DNA of 64,000 bases from Puccinia triticina (lineage: Eukaryota; Basidiomycota; Pucciniomycetes; Pucciniales; Pucciniaceae). The stretch lies in NCBI RefSeq assembly GCF_026914185.1, contig NC_070569.1:5146001-5210000 (forward strand), read 5' to 3'. Below are positions 47,101 to 58,813 of this stretch, one piece after another; position 1 is the first letter of the stretch; the number at the start of each line of letters is the position of its first letter. The notes beneath the pieces were generated by a model. It did not search any database. It saw only the letters and a program-made list of their open reading frames with translations, and had not been told where the DNA came from. Made by a program: the position numbers and the translations under genes.

Positions 47101-47321
47101 ATCTTTACATAAGCTACCACAGGTTTGGAGTGCCAGGCGGTGGATGTGAGGCTGGGGACGCAGAAATGGAGTCGAGGGGGGTATCTGGGATTTGGCAGGC
47201 GCACTCTGTGCAGCTCAAGCGGCTCTAAGCCGCCTGCCAAGTCGGAGAAGGGCATCTAAAAGGTGCCTTCCCAAACATCTGGCAACTCGCCCTTAAGATG
47301 TCAGCTCTCTGCTATCATAGG
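47101..47321 (-). repeat. right terminal inverted repeat of the KDZ element
   Basis: Inverted copy of 33926-34150; ends CTATCATAGG at 47321. Confidence 0.85.
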
Positions 47322-48301
47322 TTTCCTCGTCCTGGGCTTCCTCGGAGCAACAACTCGACGACATAGGAAACACTGTTGGGCTGCCGTGCAAATGCAGGGC
47401 AGCACGTCGTTGGTGTCTTGCGTAGGTCTGTCTTTTTTCTGACACATCTGATACTGCAGACTTGAGCTCACAGGGCTGTCAAACCAACCCAGAAGCTGTC
47501 TCACCAAGGCTCACCCGGGTCAGGATAACCACATTTTGCCGCCATTGTGGTACACAAAAATGTGAAAAATCAAAAGTTTTTCTTGTGTACATACAGAAGG
47601 CCTCAAGATACCATCCATTCAACACCATAAATGGACTCCACGGCTAAATTAACCCCTATTCCCCACTGGAAGCATCACTGGAGCCCCACTACACTGGAAG
47701 TTAGACCCTCTGGACAACCTGTAGCACCCAGTCAACCACCTGTCAGGCGCCTCAAGTCACATTCCCCGCACCATTCTATCCCCACTACATATATTAGTTT
47801 GCTTTTGTTTGTTATGTACATGACATCATGCAGCACTGCCCCTGCAGGCTGTGCCCCTTCAACTGAATGGTTCCCCGCATTCTAGTTCCTTCTAACTCCA
47901 CTTTGTTTGGTCTTATTACATCACCTGATCATTCCCTGCACAGCTTATGCACCCCTTGCATAAATTATGACATCATCTGGCACAGCCCCTCCTCATGTAT
48001 GCACCCCTTGCATAAATTGTATGTTGTACAGCCCAGGCCAGCTAAAATACCTCACTCAGGGGCTTCCCTGGAGCCAAAATCCCTCACATTTGTCTATATA
48101 AGGAGCTCTCTCCCCCCCCATTTGTAGTTCCTCAGTTTATTACTCATCAAGTTTTATACTCACCCATCACCCAAAACACTTACGTACCCACTCAACCCTC
48201 TTACTTAAATATAACAACCCTTACATACTGAATAACAACCTTTTTATACTGTGTCACGAGAAACTTATCTTGAGCTAACCACTCCTATCACTTTATATTA
48301 A

Positions 48302-48332
<31 letters not shown>

Positions 48333-48640
48333 AGCTGGTAGTATAGAAGGGCAGAGCTTGCACCTCCTTCATCCCCTTCTCCATTCAGCAAAAGGGTTTC
48401 ACAACCACTTTTGAGTCTTACACCATCTTGCCATCAAGGCCTCCCTCAGCGTAGCATTTCCTGCTCATCTCAGAGGTTATTCTTTCATGCAAGAGCTTGA
48501 GAAAAAAAAATTGAAGAATGTTTTTTTTTTTTTGACAAAAAATGACTTTGCAAAAATTTGGATCAGCCCATCTTGAGGATGCTAGGCTGTATTCTCAAAT
48601 TTCACCTATCAACCAATCACCATTGGCCTTTGGCCGCACC
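47322..48640. other. gene-free stretch
   Basis: No gene recognised. Starts with a GGCTGCCGTGCAAATGCAGG motif (47383-47415) like the one to the left of the KDZ element. GCACCCCTTGCATAAATT occurs twice (about 47949 and 48002). Confidence 0.4.
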
Positions 48641-49836
48641 GCCAGCAAACGGCTGAATTAATCCGGATTTTGTCGTGCTGACGAAATCCAAACTCAATTG
48701 GAAAACCTTGCCCCCGGGTGTGTTGTCACCTGCCATTCTCAGTGGCAGGTGCAAGAGGAAAGCACAACTCCTTCAATGGCCGGTGCTAACCGGTCATTGA
48801 GGGGACACATACACCTCCCTTGATGGCCCGTCTGTACCGGCCATCAAGAGGAACACCCTACATTATCTCGTTGGCCGGTCAGTACCGGCCAGCAAGATTA
48901 AGGCACTGTTTGCACTCTTGATGGCTGCTACTGACCGGCCATCCAAAGGTCAAAAATATACCCCTCGGTGGCCTGTCAGTACACCGGCCATCGAGACAAA
49001 AACACTAAACTCTTGATGGCCCGTACTGGCCGGCCATCTAGAGCAAAACTCTTTTCTCGATGTGTATACACATCACCCTTGATGGCCCGTCAGTACCGGC
49101 CATCAAAAGGAACATAATCCACTCTCAATGGCCTGGACTGATTGGCCATCGAGAGGACATACACACCCCACTTGATGGCCCGTCAGTACCGGCCATCAAG
49201 AAGAATATACTACACTCTTGATGGCCTGCGCTGACTGGCCATCAAGAGTGCAGCGCTTTGCTCTTGATGACCAGTTGGGTCAATGTGCAAGGTGTGTATG
49301 TCCTCTTGATGGCTAATCATTTCAGGCCATCAAGAGTGTATTATGTTCCTCTCAATGGCCGGTACTGACGGGCCATCAAGGGTGATGTGTATACACATTG
49401 AGAAAAGAGTTTTGCTCTTGATGGCCGGCCAGTACGGGCCATCAAGAGTTTAGTGTTTTTGTCTTGATGGCCAGTGTACTGACAGGCCACCAAGGGGTAT
49501 ATGTGTCACCTTTCGATGGCCGGTCAGTCGCGGCCATCAAGAGTGCAAACAGTGCCTTACTCTTGCTGGCCGGTACTGACCGGCCAACAAGATAATGTAG
49601 GGTGTTCCTGATCTTGATGGCCGGTACAGAGGGGCCATCAAGGGAGGTGTGTGTCCCCTCGATGACCGGTTGGCACCGGTCATTGAGGGAGTCGTGCTTT
49701 CCTCTTGCACCTGCCACTGAGAATGGCAGGTGACGAAATCCACAACAGGTGACGACACACCCGGGGCGCGGGTTTAAATTGGAATCTGGATTACATCAGC
49801 GCGACGAAATCTGGATTACGTCACCTGTTTGCTGGC
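48641..49836. mobile_element. 1.2-kb fold-back element built from palindromic units
   Basis: Ends GCCAGCAAAC (48641) and GTTTGCTGGC (49836), with terminal arms of about 130 bp holding GGGTGTGTYGTCACCTG and CCATTCTCAGTGGCAGGTGC in inverted order. Between them about 18 copies of a roughly 32-bp unit of the form CTTGATGGCCNGT..ACCGGCCATCAAG, each itself palindromic and separated by 10-30 bp. The two halves also mirror each other around a centre near 49250. No coding capacity. No clear target duplication. Confidence 0.8.
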
Positions 49837-50999
49837 AGTGCCAAGTTGGAAGATGCGGTGCCTCTGAGCATGGGCTTCTGATGGAACATGGGTTCAAGCC
49901 TTGCTACGAGGATTTTTTTGCGGCGCGCCGAGCGTCTCATGCCTGGACTCTCACGGCCTCTCACGGCAGAGGTGCGAGTACATGATCCCACGCACCCATC
50001 ACATGGCAGGTAGCTCAACGGCTGATTGCCAATGGGGCTGCCCAAAAACATAATCTCACAACATGGAGAGTCGCTGAGAGATTTGTTTGAACAAGGGCAG
50101 CCTGTTGACGACCCGCCCCTGCTGCCGTCAGATATGTGGCAGCGCTTGTGGTCGGCCCAACGCTGTGGCTGCAAACTGCGAAACCACAACGGCGGCCAGC
50201 AGGAAGGTTTGGCTGGGTCGGGGAGGTCCATGTTGCCGGCAAAAATGATCAGCAAACCAACGTCGGCGCACTCCCGTGGTGTAGGGTTGAGAATTGGGCG
50301 TTGGTGACCATCAACGGATCATCCACCATTACACCGCGGTATTCCACCGACGTCGGGTTACCAATTGTTTTTGCAGGCAGTCTGACCCTCCCCGACCCCG
50401 CCAAACCTTGTTGGTTGCCGCCGTTGTACTGCCAAGGTTTGCAGCCACCCTGTCGGCCAGCCGACAAAGGCTGTCACATGTCCGACCGCCAGCAGGGCCG
50501 GCCGTTGTCGTCCCGACCCTTGTGAGATACTTCCTACCAATCCCTGAGACATTGCGAGGCAGCGTCCCGCGGTGGGCCTGCCCCGTCCTCGGCGTCACCC
50601 CGCCCCATGGGATGGGCAGGCAGCCGTCAGGTCACCATCCCGAGGGGCCTGTTCACACGGCCGTGAGATCAAGACCTGCGGTCAGGGCGCCCAGGGCTTG
50701 ACGTCAAGACAACCTGCCAGCTTGACCGGATGGGGGAGCTGCTCGACCAATCCGCTGTCCGAGGATTATAGGACAGAGGGGGGAACTACTTGACTGATCC
50801 GGTGTCCAAGGATTAGAGGACCGTTCACTCATGTCCGACGGACTACCGGAGCATGCCATACTTCTCAACAGTCCGGATTGCTTGCTGCTGAATGTTCAGT
50901 CGGACATACAATCATTTCATAGGCTAGTGACCATGTCTATATACAAGAGAGCAACCCCCGTCAAATAAAGGGCAAGACAAGAGAGATAAAGAAACAACC
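49837..50999. other. GC-rich gene-free stretch with a diverged palindrome
   Basis: No protein motif supported on either strand. Contains the 50100-50520 inverted repeat and, at 50730-50820, two loosely repeated GAYCSG..TGTCCRAGGATTA..GGACA segments. Confidence 0.4.
50100..50520. repeat. diverged long palindrome, GC-rich
   Basis: Left arm features GTGGCTGCAAAC, ACAACGGCGGCCA, AAGGTTTGGCTGGGTCGGGG and CCGGCAAAAA; the right arm carries them in inverted order (CCCCGACCCCGCCAAACCTT, GTTTGCAGCCACC). Centre near 50310. Arms roughly 70-75% alike by eye. Confidence 0.6.
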
Positions 51000-53900
51000 C
51001 CGGATGGGGACCTGAGTCGTGTGATATAGAGGCATAACAACAAGAAGAAGAGAGAGAGATAGAACACCCCAACATTTGGTTGGGGTAACAGACGGGTCCA
51101 CTTTGGACAACTTGAGCAATATGTTGGCGAGGGAGTTAAGCGGCGGGTGTGCGGTTTGACTTCAGTCACAACCTCATCAGGGGTTGGGAGCTCAAATCCT
51201 TAGGATTCACAACATCACAAATTGTACCTTGACTGTGTGGCGGTTGATCCATGGCTGCTCTTTTGTTGCTGGTGCGGCCTTGTGGGCACGGGTGAGCACT
51301 CTCTCGGAGATGAGTGGAGCCTCAGGAGGTGAAGATGAGGGAAGATGAAGGGGAGGAGACAAGGGTGGGAGCAAACCAGGGGGACATAAATAAAGTCCCG
51401 ATCAAAGGGGGAAAAAAGTGGGTGCTGCGGACTGCTTTGATTCAGTTTCCCAGCAGCTGACCATGCAAGGCTTCATGGTCAGCTGGTCAATGACCAAGCG
51501 GCTGTCCTTAGGGACTCTTACGGTTGGGCTGTCAGCTTGAATGTTGGGCAGCTGACCGACAGCCTGTGAGATTGTCGGGCTACCAACAATCTTGGGCGTT
51601 GGTTACCCGGGGGGTGACCGTCAAAGGCCTGGGAAACACCTGGCGGCAGTCTGCCGGGTGCGGACCAGGTCCGCCAGCACTACAAACATGGATGAATTTG
51701 GGAAGGCATGTATTGATCAATATGGCATGTATTGATCAAATTATATTGATCATTTTTGTTTTTTTGAAATTTCTCTTTAATTTGTTTCCTTCCTGCAACA
51801 TCATAACCCTTCTATCATCTCTCTTTCTCTTGATTTCCTCTTTTCTTAGTTTTCAACCATAGTAAAAGCTTCATTTTGTTGCCAGATCAAATAGGTCATT
51901 TTTACATACTCATATGAATTATTCCTGAGAAAAAATAGTCTGTTAAGTCAGGCAGGGAGGGGGAGGGGGAAAGAGGAATGGGGAGGCATGAATTATTGTC
52001 ACTTGAACCTTGCATAAGTGTTGAAATCTACTTTCCAAAAAAAAAAAAAAAAACCAAAAAAAAAAAAAGTCTAAATATATCATGCTACATCAATTTTGTT
52101 CAAATTTAATGGCTTGTATATATTACTCATCATATCCAATATTGTAAATTTCTACTAGGCCTGAGATTGATTTAACGTTTGTACCAGATTTGATCAAGGT
52201 GTCTTTTGCTTCTGTTGTTCTATCCAAGTTTATTAAATTCACAAAAACACAGCAAAAAAGATCTAAGTTTTGGCGTGCAGCCAACTGATGGCTACTGTAG
52301 GCTACTGTTGAATAGATTATCCCCAAACACAGTATGTGCCATGGATAGACTCTCCAGCTTGTGACAGTGCAACAAGCAAAAGTGAGCCAGCATTTTTTAT
52401 TCTCAAGCAGGGGCCTATCCAAGCGAAGTAGGGGGCCTGCAGGGAGGAGCCAGGACGAAACCAGAACCCCTGGGGAACTCAGCTGAAGGCCGTTCAACCG
52501 CTCTATTTATGTTTAATGCAGTGTGGTTCCCGGATGCACAAGTTTCACTCTCCTCAACGTTGTTGACCCAACGGTTCCCTCAGCCCAGCCAAAACAAACG
52601 CTGTGGTGACCCATTTCGTGGTCAGCTAGTCAGGAGCATCACCGCCATCACCGCCCCCAGCTACATCAAGATCAAGACTCCATTCTCCCCTCACGGCTCA
52701 AGACTCATCAAGATCCTCAAGGCCTTCAAGAATTCACCCTTCTCCCATCATCTTCCCACTTTCCACCTTCCCACTTTCAACTGGCTCCCTTCTCAAGATC
52801 TTCCCCTTTTCCCTTCCTTTTCCCACTTCTTTCTTCGATACTCCTTTCCCCCTTTCCTTTCCATCCTTCCATCTCACCTTTTTCTTCTCTCTTTCCCACT
52901 CCCCTTCAGTTTCTTGGTCGTAACACAGCACCTGCTGTGGGTTTACTCACTTGTTTGTTTCTGGTTTTTCTCCTTTTCTGTTTGTTTTGCCTATCCCTTC
53001 TTTTCTTTCTTCCTTTCCTCTCTGTGGCTCTTTTCTTTCTGTCTCCTCATGCTGTGTTTTCTTTTAGTTTCCTCTGTGTTGTTTCTTTTCTCTGCTTCTT
53101 TGTTTGTTTCTTTCTGCTGTTTTTTGTGTGTGCTTGTGTAGCGCGCGGAGGATGTGATGAAATGTATGTGACATGTCACCCTGAGTCCAAGTTCAGCTCG
53201 AACTTGGATGATGGGTGGCCATGGAATTCTGATCCCCAGAATACGGTCCATCCTGAGTTTATAGATCAATTTTCAGAGCTCAAACCTTCGAGCTCAGCTC
53301 GCCGATCTTTCCTCATCAGAGTTTTCCAGATTTCCTTCCTTCCTCATCCGTTAAGATCACACCCCACCATCCTCAAAACAAAACAACCGCCGCCGAGGAT
53401 CCAAACCCCCGGCGAACATCTCAAAACCACTCCCACCAACCACACAGCTATCACTGATCCCTTTTTCTTTGCGCTCATCTCAACGGACCACCACCACGAG
53501 GGCAGCCTAAACAGCACCCATTCCCCTCACACGACTGCCGCCGCTTAGCACGGACAGGAGTCCCTCAACGCCTCACCCTAACCCTCAAGTCGTGCCCTGC
53601 AGATCCTGTGCATATACTGTTTACGCAAGCCACCCAACCAGAATACAAGGGAGCCACCGCCTGCCAGTTACCGTTCACACCACCACCTGAGGCCCAACGG
53701 TTACCACCTTGGCTGCTACCACAGTAACATCCCTTATGATTGGTGAGGCTTGGTGGTTCCGCTATCTCTCCCCGCAGTCAATAAGCTCTGATTGGCTTGG
53801 CGCTCACGTTTATCCCACGCACCTTCCCAACTCAGGAACCGCTCTCATTGGTTTCCCGTCAACACCGACGGATCAAAGGTCAGCAAGCGGTCCGGTGCCT

Positions 53901-54214
53901 TCAAGGTAGAAGAATACATCGTGAGTGGCGATCTGTTGATATTCAAATCATCAGTAAACCTTTCCTGAATAGCATTTTTTTCCTGCATCACAGTCGAAGG
54001 GCTACAAACGAGGCTGTACTCGAACTTCGTCGCTCTCATGGGAATGAATCTTTCCCGACATGGCACAGACAAAAGCAGGGCTGAGGACAAGATGGCAGAT
54101 GTGATTACGATAGGGCAGATGATCTCTACAGTAAGTCATCAACCGATACTCCCCCGACAGCTCGTCCTGATGTTGTGTAGATTTGTGCGTGGGATGTGAT
54201 TTGACGGCATAGTT
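51000..54214. other. gene-free stretch with pyrimidine-rich tract
   Basis: 52735-53135 is very rich in C and T on the plus strand (TTCCCTTC-type runs). Open frames of about 200 codons there are composition artefacts. Poly-A tracts lie near 52037. Nothing else recognised. Confidence 0.45.
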
Positions 54215-54364
54215 TTAATTGATTTTATTGACAAACCTCAAATGTCCCAGCCAAAGCTTTTTCATCTCAACCAACAACACATCGCCCAGAGCCTCCTCTT
54301 GACTGAACCCAACCAAGTTCAGCCATAAATCACACGCGCCCTCCCAATCCTGCTCAGCGGACCA
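54215..54364 (-). pseudogene. short protein-coding fragment, unknown family
   Basis: Minus strand reads WSAEQDWEGACDLWLNLVGF then SQEEALGDVLLVEMKKLWLG and HLRFVNKIN before a stop. The composition is protein-like, unlike its surroundings, with two amphipathic helices. It may be a transposon-protein remnant. No start or upstream exon identified. Confidence 0.35.
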
Positions 54365-54536
54365 GGAAAGTCAATCTATGCGCGCTCAATGACCCGCAGG
54401 AATTGGCCTCGTCGGCCTCGGCGACCGTCCCACCACTTGTAAGAGCCGAAGCTCTTCACTGGGCTAGAGGGTTGGCACAGGGGAGACGAGGGTCTCAGGA
54501 GTTCTGATACCAACGTGGGGCTTGTATTGCACGTCT

Positions 54537-54668
54537 AGCTCAGGAGAGATGAGTAGTCAGTTGGGATCTCTCCTCTATATACAACTAAGTGGAAGGGAAA
54601 TGGAAGAATGAAAAGGGGAGGCTCACCTAGCTCAGGAGAGATGAGTAGTCAGTCGGGATCTCTGCTGA
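54537..54668. repeat. direct repeat around CTCAGGAGAGATGAGTAGTC
   Basis: A roughly 40-bp segment (CTAGCTCAGGAGAGATGAGT...GGGATCTCT) occurs twice about 93 bp apart. Confidence 0.7.
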
Positions 54669-55027
54669 GCTAGGATGAGACCGGGGAACAGGCTATATCG
54701 GATCGAAGTGGAGTCTTGTGAAAGGCTTGTGAAATCCGCGGCGCCTCCGGCGCGGGGGTTTTACACCACTGCCCCCGGGGGCAGACCGCTCGCCCAGCTC
54801 CCCTGCCGCGTCGAGCGCATCGTCCAGTGCAAGAAGTTCACCTCTGGCTTGCAGATCGCCATCGGCGCTGAGAGCTGAAAGTACCTCTTGCTCAACAGAC
54901 TTGTGCCTGCGACCTGCTTCAACCGCTTGGCTGACCACTGCTTTGCTGGTTGTAACTAGGCTTTATGTTGAAGCTTGTTTTCCATTGTTGTCTTCCGCGA
55001 ATCCAAATAAGTACCTGCGGACAGCGC
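54669..55027. other. short stretch next to the copia LTR
   Basis: Open frames on both strands overlap a GC-rich segment at 54730-54800; no motif supports a gene. Confidence 0.35.
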
Positions 55028-55575
55028 TATTAGACGAAAAGTCTTTGATGGGTGGTATGCACGTTAGACACAAGCAGGGCGCGGTGACATCGGGCAGAGA
55101 CAGACAGGCAAACCTTTGATGGGTGGTATGCACGTTAGACACAAGCAGGGCGCGGTGACAACGGGCAGAGACAGACAGGCAAACCTAAGACGGTGAGTCG
55201 AGGATGCAGTGAGTTTGAAGCGAACAATGTTGAGTGTTGAGATTACTTCAGGCATACCTTTGATGGGTGGTATGCACGTTAGACACAAGCAGGGCGCGGT
55301 GACAACGGGCAGAGACAGACAGGCAAACCTAAAGACAAGACTGAAGTGAGACAAGACACGAGGAAGAGAAAAGATAGAGAAACGGACCTAAGACGGTGAG
55401 TTGAGGATGCAGTGAGTTTGAAGCGAACAATGTTGAGTGTTAGGAAGCGAAGTGAGAAACACAAGCGGAACTTTAACAAGACAACTAGGTTAAGCGGAAC
55501 AAACGACTGCGGATAACATGTGCGACTATCACTAAGTACATGTAACGAAGGCACAAGAAAAACCACCGTCTAATA
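55028..55575 (-). repeat. 3' LTR of the minus-strand copia element
   Basis: 548 bp; begins TATTAGACGGTGG and ends CGTCTAATA on the minus strand, giving 9-bp inverted ends TATTAGACG. Preceded by a purine tract. Has internal tandem repeats: a roughly 70-bp unit (GTTTGCCTGTCTGTCTCTGC...CACCCATCAAAG) about three times and a roughly 55-bp unit (TCAACATTGTTCGCTTCAAA...) twice. Confidence 0.85.
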
Positions 55576-55603
55576 CCCCCTGACACGTTCTAGCTTTGAA
55601 CGC

Positions 55604-58600
55604 CTATAACTTCATCTTGAGGTGATTGAGCATTACGAGGTGCTTGACGTTGACAAGAGATTTGGTTAAGCCGTCCGCCGGCATGTTGGACATCAAGATG
55701 TAACTGATGTTCACCCACTTTTTGGAGACAGCTTCTTGAACAAAGTGGTATTTAGTGTTGATGTGTTTGCTGCAATGGTGAATGATAGGATTGTTGGAGA
55801 GCGCAATGGAAGCCTGGTTGTCGCAGAACAATGAGATGGGATGCGAAGAGATACCGAGAGAGGATAGAAGAGAACGAAGCCATATGGATTCTTGAATTCC
55901 AGCGTACAGAGCTCAATACTCCGCCTAGGTTGTCGATGAAGCTACAGAAGATTGATTTTTGGTTTTCCACGAAATAACAGAGTCACCCCACTTAACCAAT
56001 TACCTGGTGTAAGACCGACGAGAATCCACGCAGTTGGCCCAATCGGCGTCACAGAACACCCGCAATTTGTCATCGCCTCCGCCCACACGAAGGGTGAGAG
56101 CCTTGGTTGAGGAGAGGTATCGAAGTAAGTGTTGAAAGGCCTTCCAGTGATTGATGCCGGGGTTTTCAAGATGTTGAGAAAGTTGAGACACCGCAAAGGA
56201 TATCCGGACGAGTAGAGCAAGAGATGTAGTTAACCAATCCAATGGCCCGACGGTAGTTGATGTTCAAGACATTGAATTGATGAATTTCATTGGCCGTTGC
56301 CGCTGCCAGTCGAGTGTTTGGAACCATGGGAGTAGCGACAGATCTTGCGCTAGAAAAATTGTATTCGGCAAGAAGTTCGTCGATGTGCCGATCTTGAGAG
56401 AGCTCCAGATGATCCGAGTGCCTTTTGATCTTCATGCCCAGCAAAGAGCTGGCTGTGCCCAAATCGTCCATGAGAAAGTGATTCTTGATGAGCCGCTTGA
56501 ATTGATCAGCATCGTGACTGATTATGACCATGTCGTCCACGTATACATGAACGAAACAGCGCCAATCTTGTACTCGAGAGACAAACAAACAAGGATCCGC
56601 CGGTGATGGGGCAAAGTCAATCGATGTGAAAAATTTGCAGAGCTCGGTGTACCAAACCCTTGGAGCCTGTTTAAGACCATAAATAGACTTCCTTAGTCTT
56701 AGACAATGGCCAACCGGGATAGATAGCCCAGCAGGGCAGCGAAGATGGATTACCTCATCAAGATTGCCGTTGAGAAATGCGTTTCAAACGTCCATTTGTT
56801 CGATGTCCATGCCTTCATTGACACCCACCGTCAAAGCAACCCTTAGAGCAGATGGTCGGCCAGTCGGGGCGTAGGTTTCATTGAAGTCGACCCCTTCGGT
56901 TTGAGAGCTACCCTGAGCGCAGAGACGAGCCTTGTACTTGACAAGATTGCTGTCAGCGTTGTATTTCTTCCTGAAAATCCAGATCGTTCCCAACAAAGAA
57001 ACATTCGACGGGGTAGGAACTACTTCCCACACATTCAAGCGATTCATGGCTTTGAGCTCGACCTCCACCGCTTGCATCCACTGCTCGGATTCTGGAGATG
57101 CCAGAGCTGCTCTGTAAGTTTTGGGAACGGACAAGAGAGGAGTGGATTGAGTGATAGACATCGCAAAGATGGCGTCGTAGAAAGGGATAGAGCTGATGGT
57201 GGAGTGTGTCCGATGTGCTCGCCGTTTAGTGGTGAGGATGTTTGATTGGTCGATGTCAGATGAAATAGCTTTGGGAGCCGGGATATGGGACGGGATGTAG
57301 TCGTAGCCCGGTTTCGTCCGACCGGAGGCAGATGGTGATACTGCGGCAGGATGCGCAGGGGTTGTATCACTTAGGTCAAGCTCCTCCGGATCAGGCCTGG
57401 ACGGCGGATCAAAAAATTCCTCTTTGACTTTGGATTGAGGGATGAGAGATTGAACGGAGTCATCTTCTTCTAGTAATTCATTGTTACAGGTATCGACAAG
57501 GGAATTGGGGGAGATTCCTGGAAATGGAGTCTTGTCAAAGATGACATCATGACTGTACTCAACCCTATTCCCCGCGGTAAGTATCCTCCAGTTGTGGATA
57601 CCTTGTCGATACCCGACCAGAACTCCTTTTTTCGCAGTGTCCCCAAACTTTCCCTTTCGTCTTTCTTTGGGGATGTTGATGCAGGCTCTGCAACCGAAAG
57701 CGCGAAGCCGGGAATTGTTGAAAGGAGATCCAAACCAAATTTCATGAGGAGATATCCACTTGTTGCGACGAATTGGAGTAATGTTCTCGTAGAGCACTGC
57801 TGTGTTAACAGCTTCACCCCACAAAGAAGCCGGTAAGTTCGCGTGCTTCAGCAGAGCCCTCGCCTTCTCACTAGTGGTCCTGTTACCCCTCTCAGCGATA
57901 GAATTCTGCTGGGGTGTGTATGGCGCGGTGACGTGATGAATAATCCCCTTCTCCTTAAAAAAATTCTCAAATTCGCCAGAGCAGAATTCGCCACCACCAT
58001 CGGTGACAACATTGACGACTTTTGAGTTATGGAAATTGTTGACTTCATTGAGATAATGGGAGAATTTTTCAAAAGCCTGAGGTTTAGCCGACAGTATGTA
58101 CACGTGCTTGTAAGAAGAGTAAGCATCTGTAATTTTGAAGTAATATAAACCCCCTCCAATAGTGGGAGGTGATATCTTTCCGCTTAGATCCATATAAACA
58201 AAATCAAGAAGACCACGAGGTTTAGGGAGAGTCCCAGAGAAAGGAAGACGAGTGGACTTCGACATTCTACAAGATTCACATGATAAGGTTGAGAAGTCAA
58301 CTCCGAACATTAACTTCAAAGCTTCAGCGCTTGGATGTCCGGCTCGCCTGTGAGTCAACAATGCGTCAGCATTTGAAACTTGAAGAGACTTGGAGGCAAT
58401 TGACTGACCGGAGGGTTGAACTATTTGAGCTTTGATGGAGAAAACCTGACTTTCAATGGATCCGTCAAATAGCTTTGATCCATTGGATTGGTCGACCACG
58501 GAAAAGGAAGCGGTTCCGGCTCTGATCAAGTCGCACTTGTTCACAAACAGTCGACCAAAGCTCACTAGAGCGTGAGACAGTTCAGGAACATGAAGAGCAT

Positions 58601-58813
58601 TAAAGTGACGAATCTTGCCATCTGCATTCTTCAGTTTGATTGTTCCGGAACCAACGATTGGAAGATTCTTACCGTCGGCTATAGAGACGGACAATGAGTA
58701 CGGAGAGTAATTGAAGAAGTGATCTCGGTTCGGGAAGAGATGATCTGAACAACCACTGTCAAGGAAAATCGAACGCTCCGTCCGGGTTGAGGCAAGAGCA
58801 GCATGGAGAGAAA
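55604..58813 (-). pseudogene. copia pol (protease to RNase H), 5' truncated by insertion
   Basis: From the right: protease IFLDSGCSDHLFPN; gag-pre-integrase CESCRMSKSTRLPF; integrase with FVYMDLSG, TDGGGEF and NSIAERGNR; reverse transcriptase with YGLKQAPRVWY and YVDDMVII; RNase H with CDADWANC and FCDNQASIALS. Stop TGA at 56784 in QMDV*NAFLNG, a frame change near 56205 and further stops near 55920-56000. Integrase residues D, D, E are all present. The first codons of the frame are cut at 58813 by the inserted element. Confidence 0.88.

Larger units (their letters stand above)
33926..47321. mobile_element. about 13.4-kb KDZ-type DNA transposon with terminal inverted repeats and internal cargo
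   Basis: Inverted repeats of about 220 bp at 33926-34150 and 47101-47321 begin CCTATGATAGCGGAGAGCTG (left) and the near-identical CCTATGATAGCAGAGAGCTG (right, read inverted). They are about 95% alike by eye with a few small gaps. Inside: KDZ transposase (plus strand, left), KDZ-partner gene (minus strand, right, convergent), a gag-like gene and a younger MITE. An exact target duplication is not visible, so the ends may be decayed or the true ends may lie a little further out. Confidence 0.68.
55028..58813 (-). mobile_element. Ty1/copia element, 3' part, interrupted by a second element
   Basis: Minus strand. 3' LTR at 55028-55575, pol upstream to 58813 where a plus-strand copia element is inserted. 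The gag and 5' LTR should lie beyond the right edge of the window. Same LTR end type (TATT...) and similar pol to the 26069-31352 element, so the same lineage. Confidence 0.88.

Noticed and set aside
48770..49700. CRISPR-like regular repeats
   Set aside because: Units are palindromic and the block is mirrored; the DNA is eukaryotic and no cas genes are present.
49821..50701. Several overlapping frames of 70-144 codons
   Set aside because: They lie in a GC-rich diverged palindrome and mirror each other.
52509..53548. Two plus-strand open frames of about 200 codons
   Set aside because: They arise from a pyrimidine-rich tract (Phe, Leu, Ser, Pro runs) with no family motif; composition explains them.
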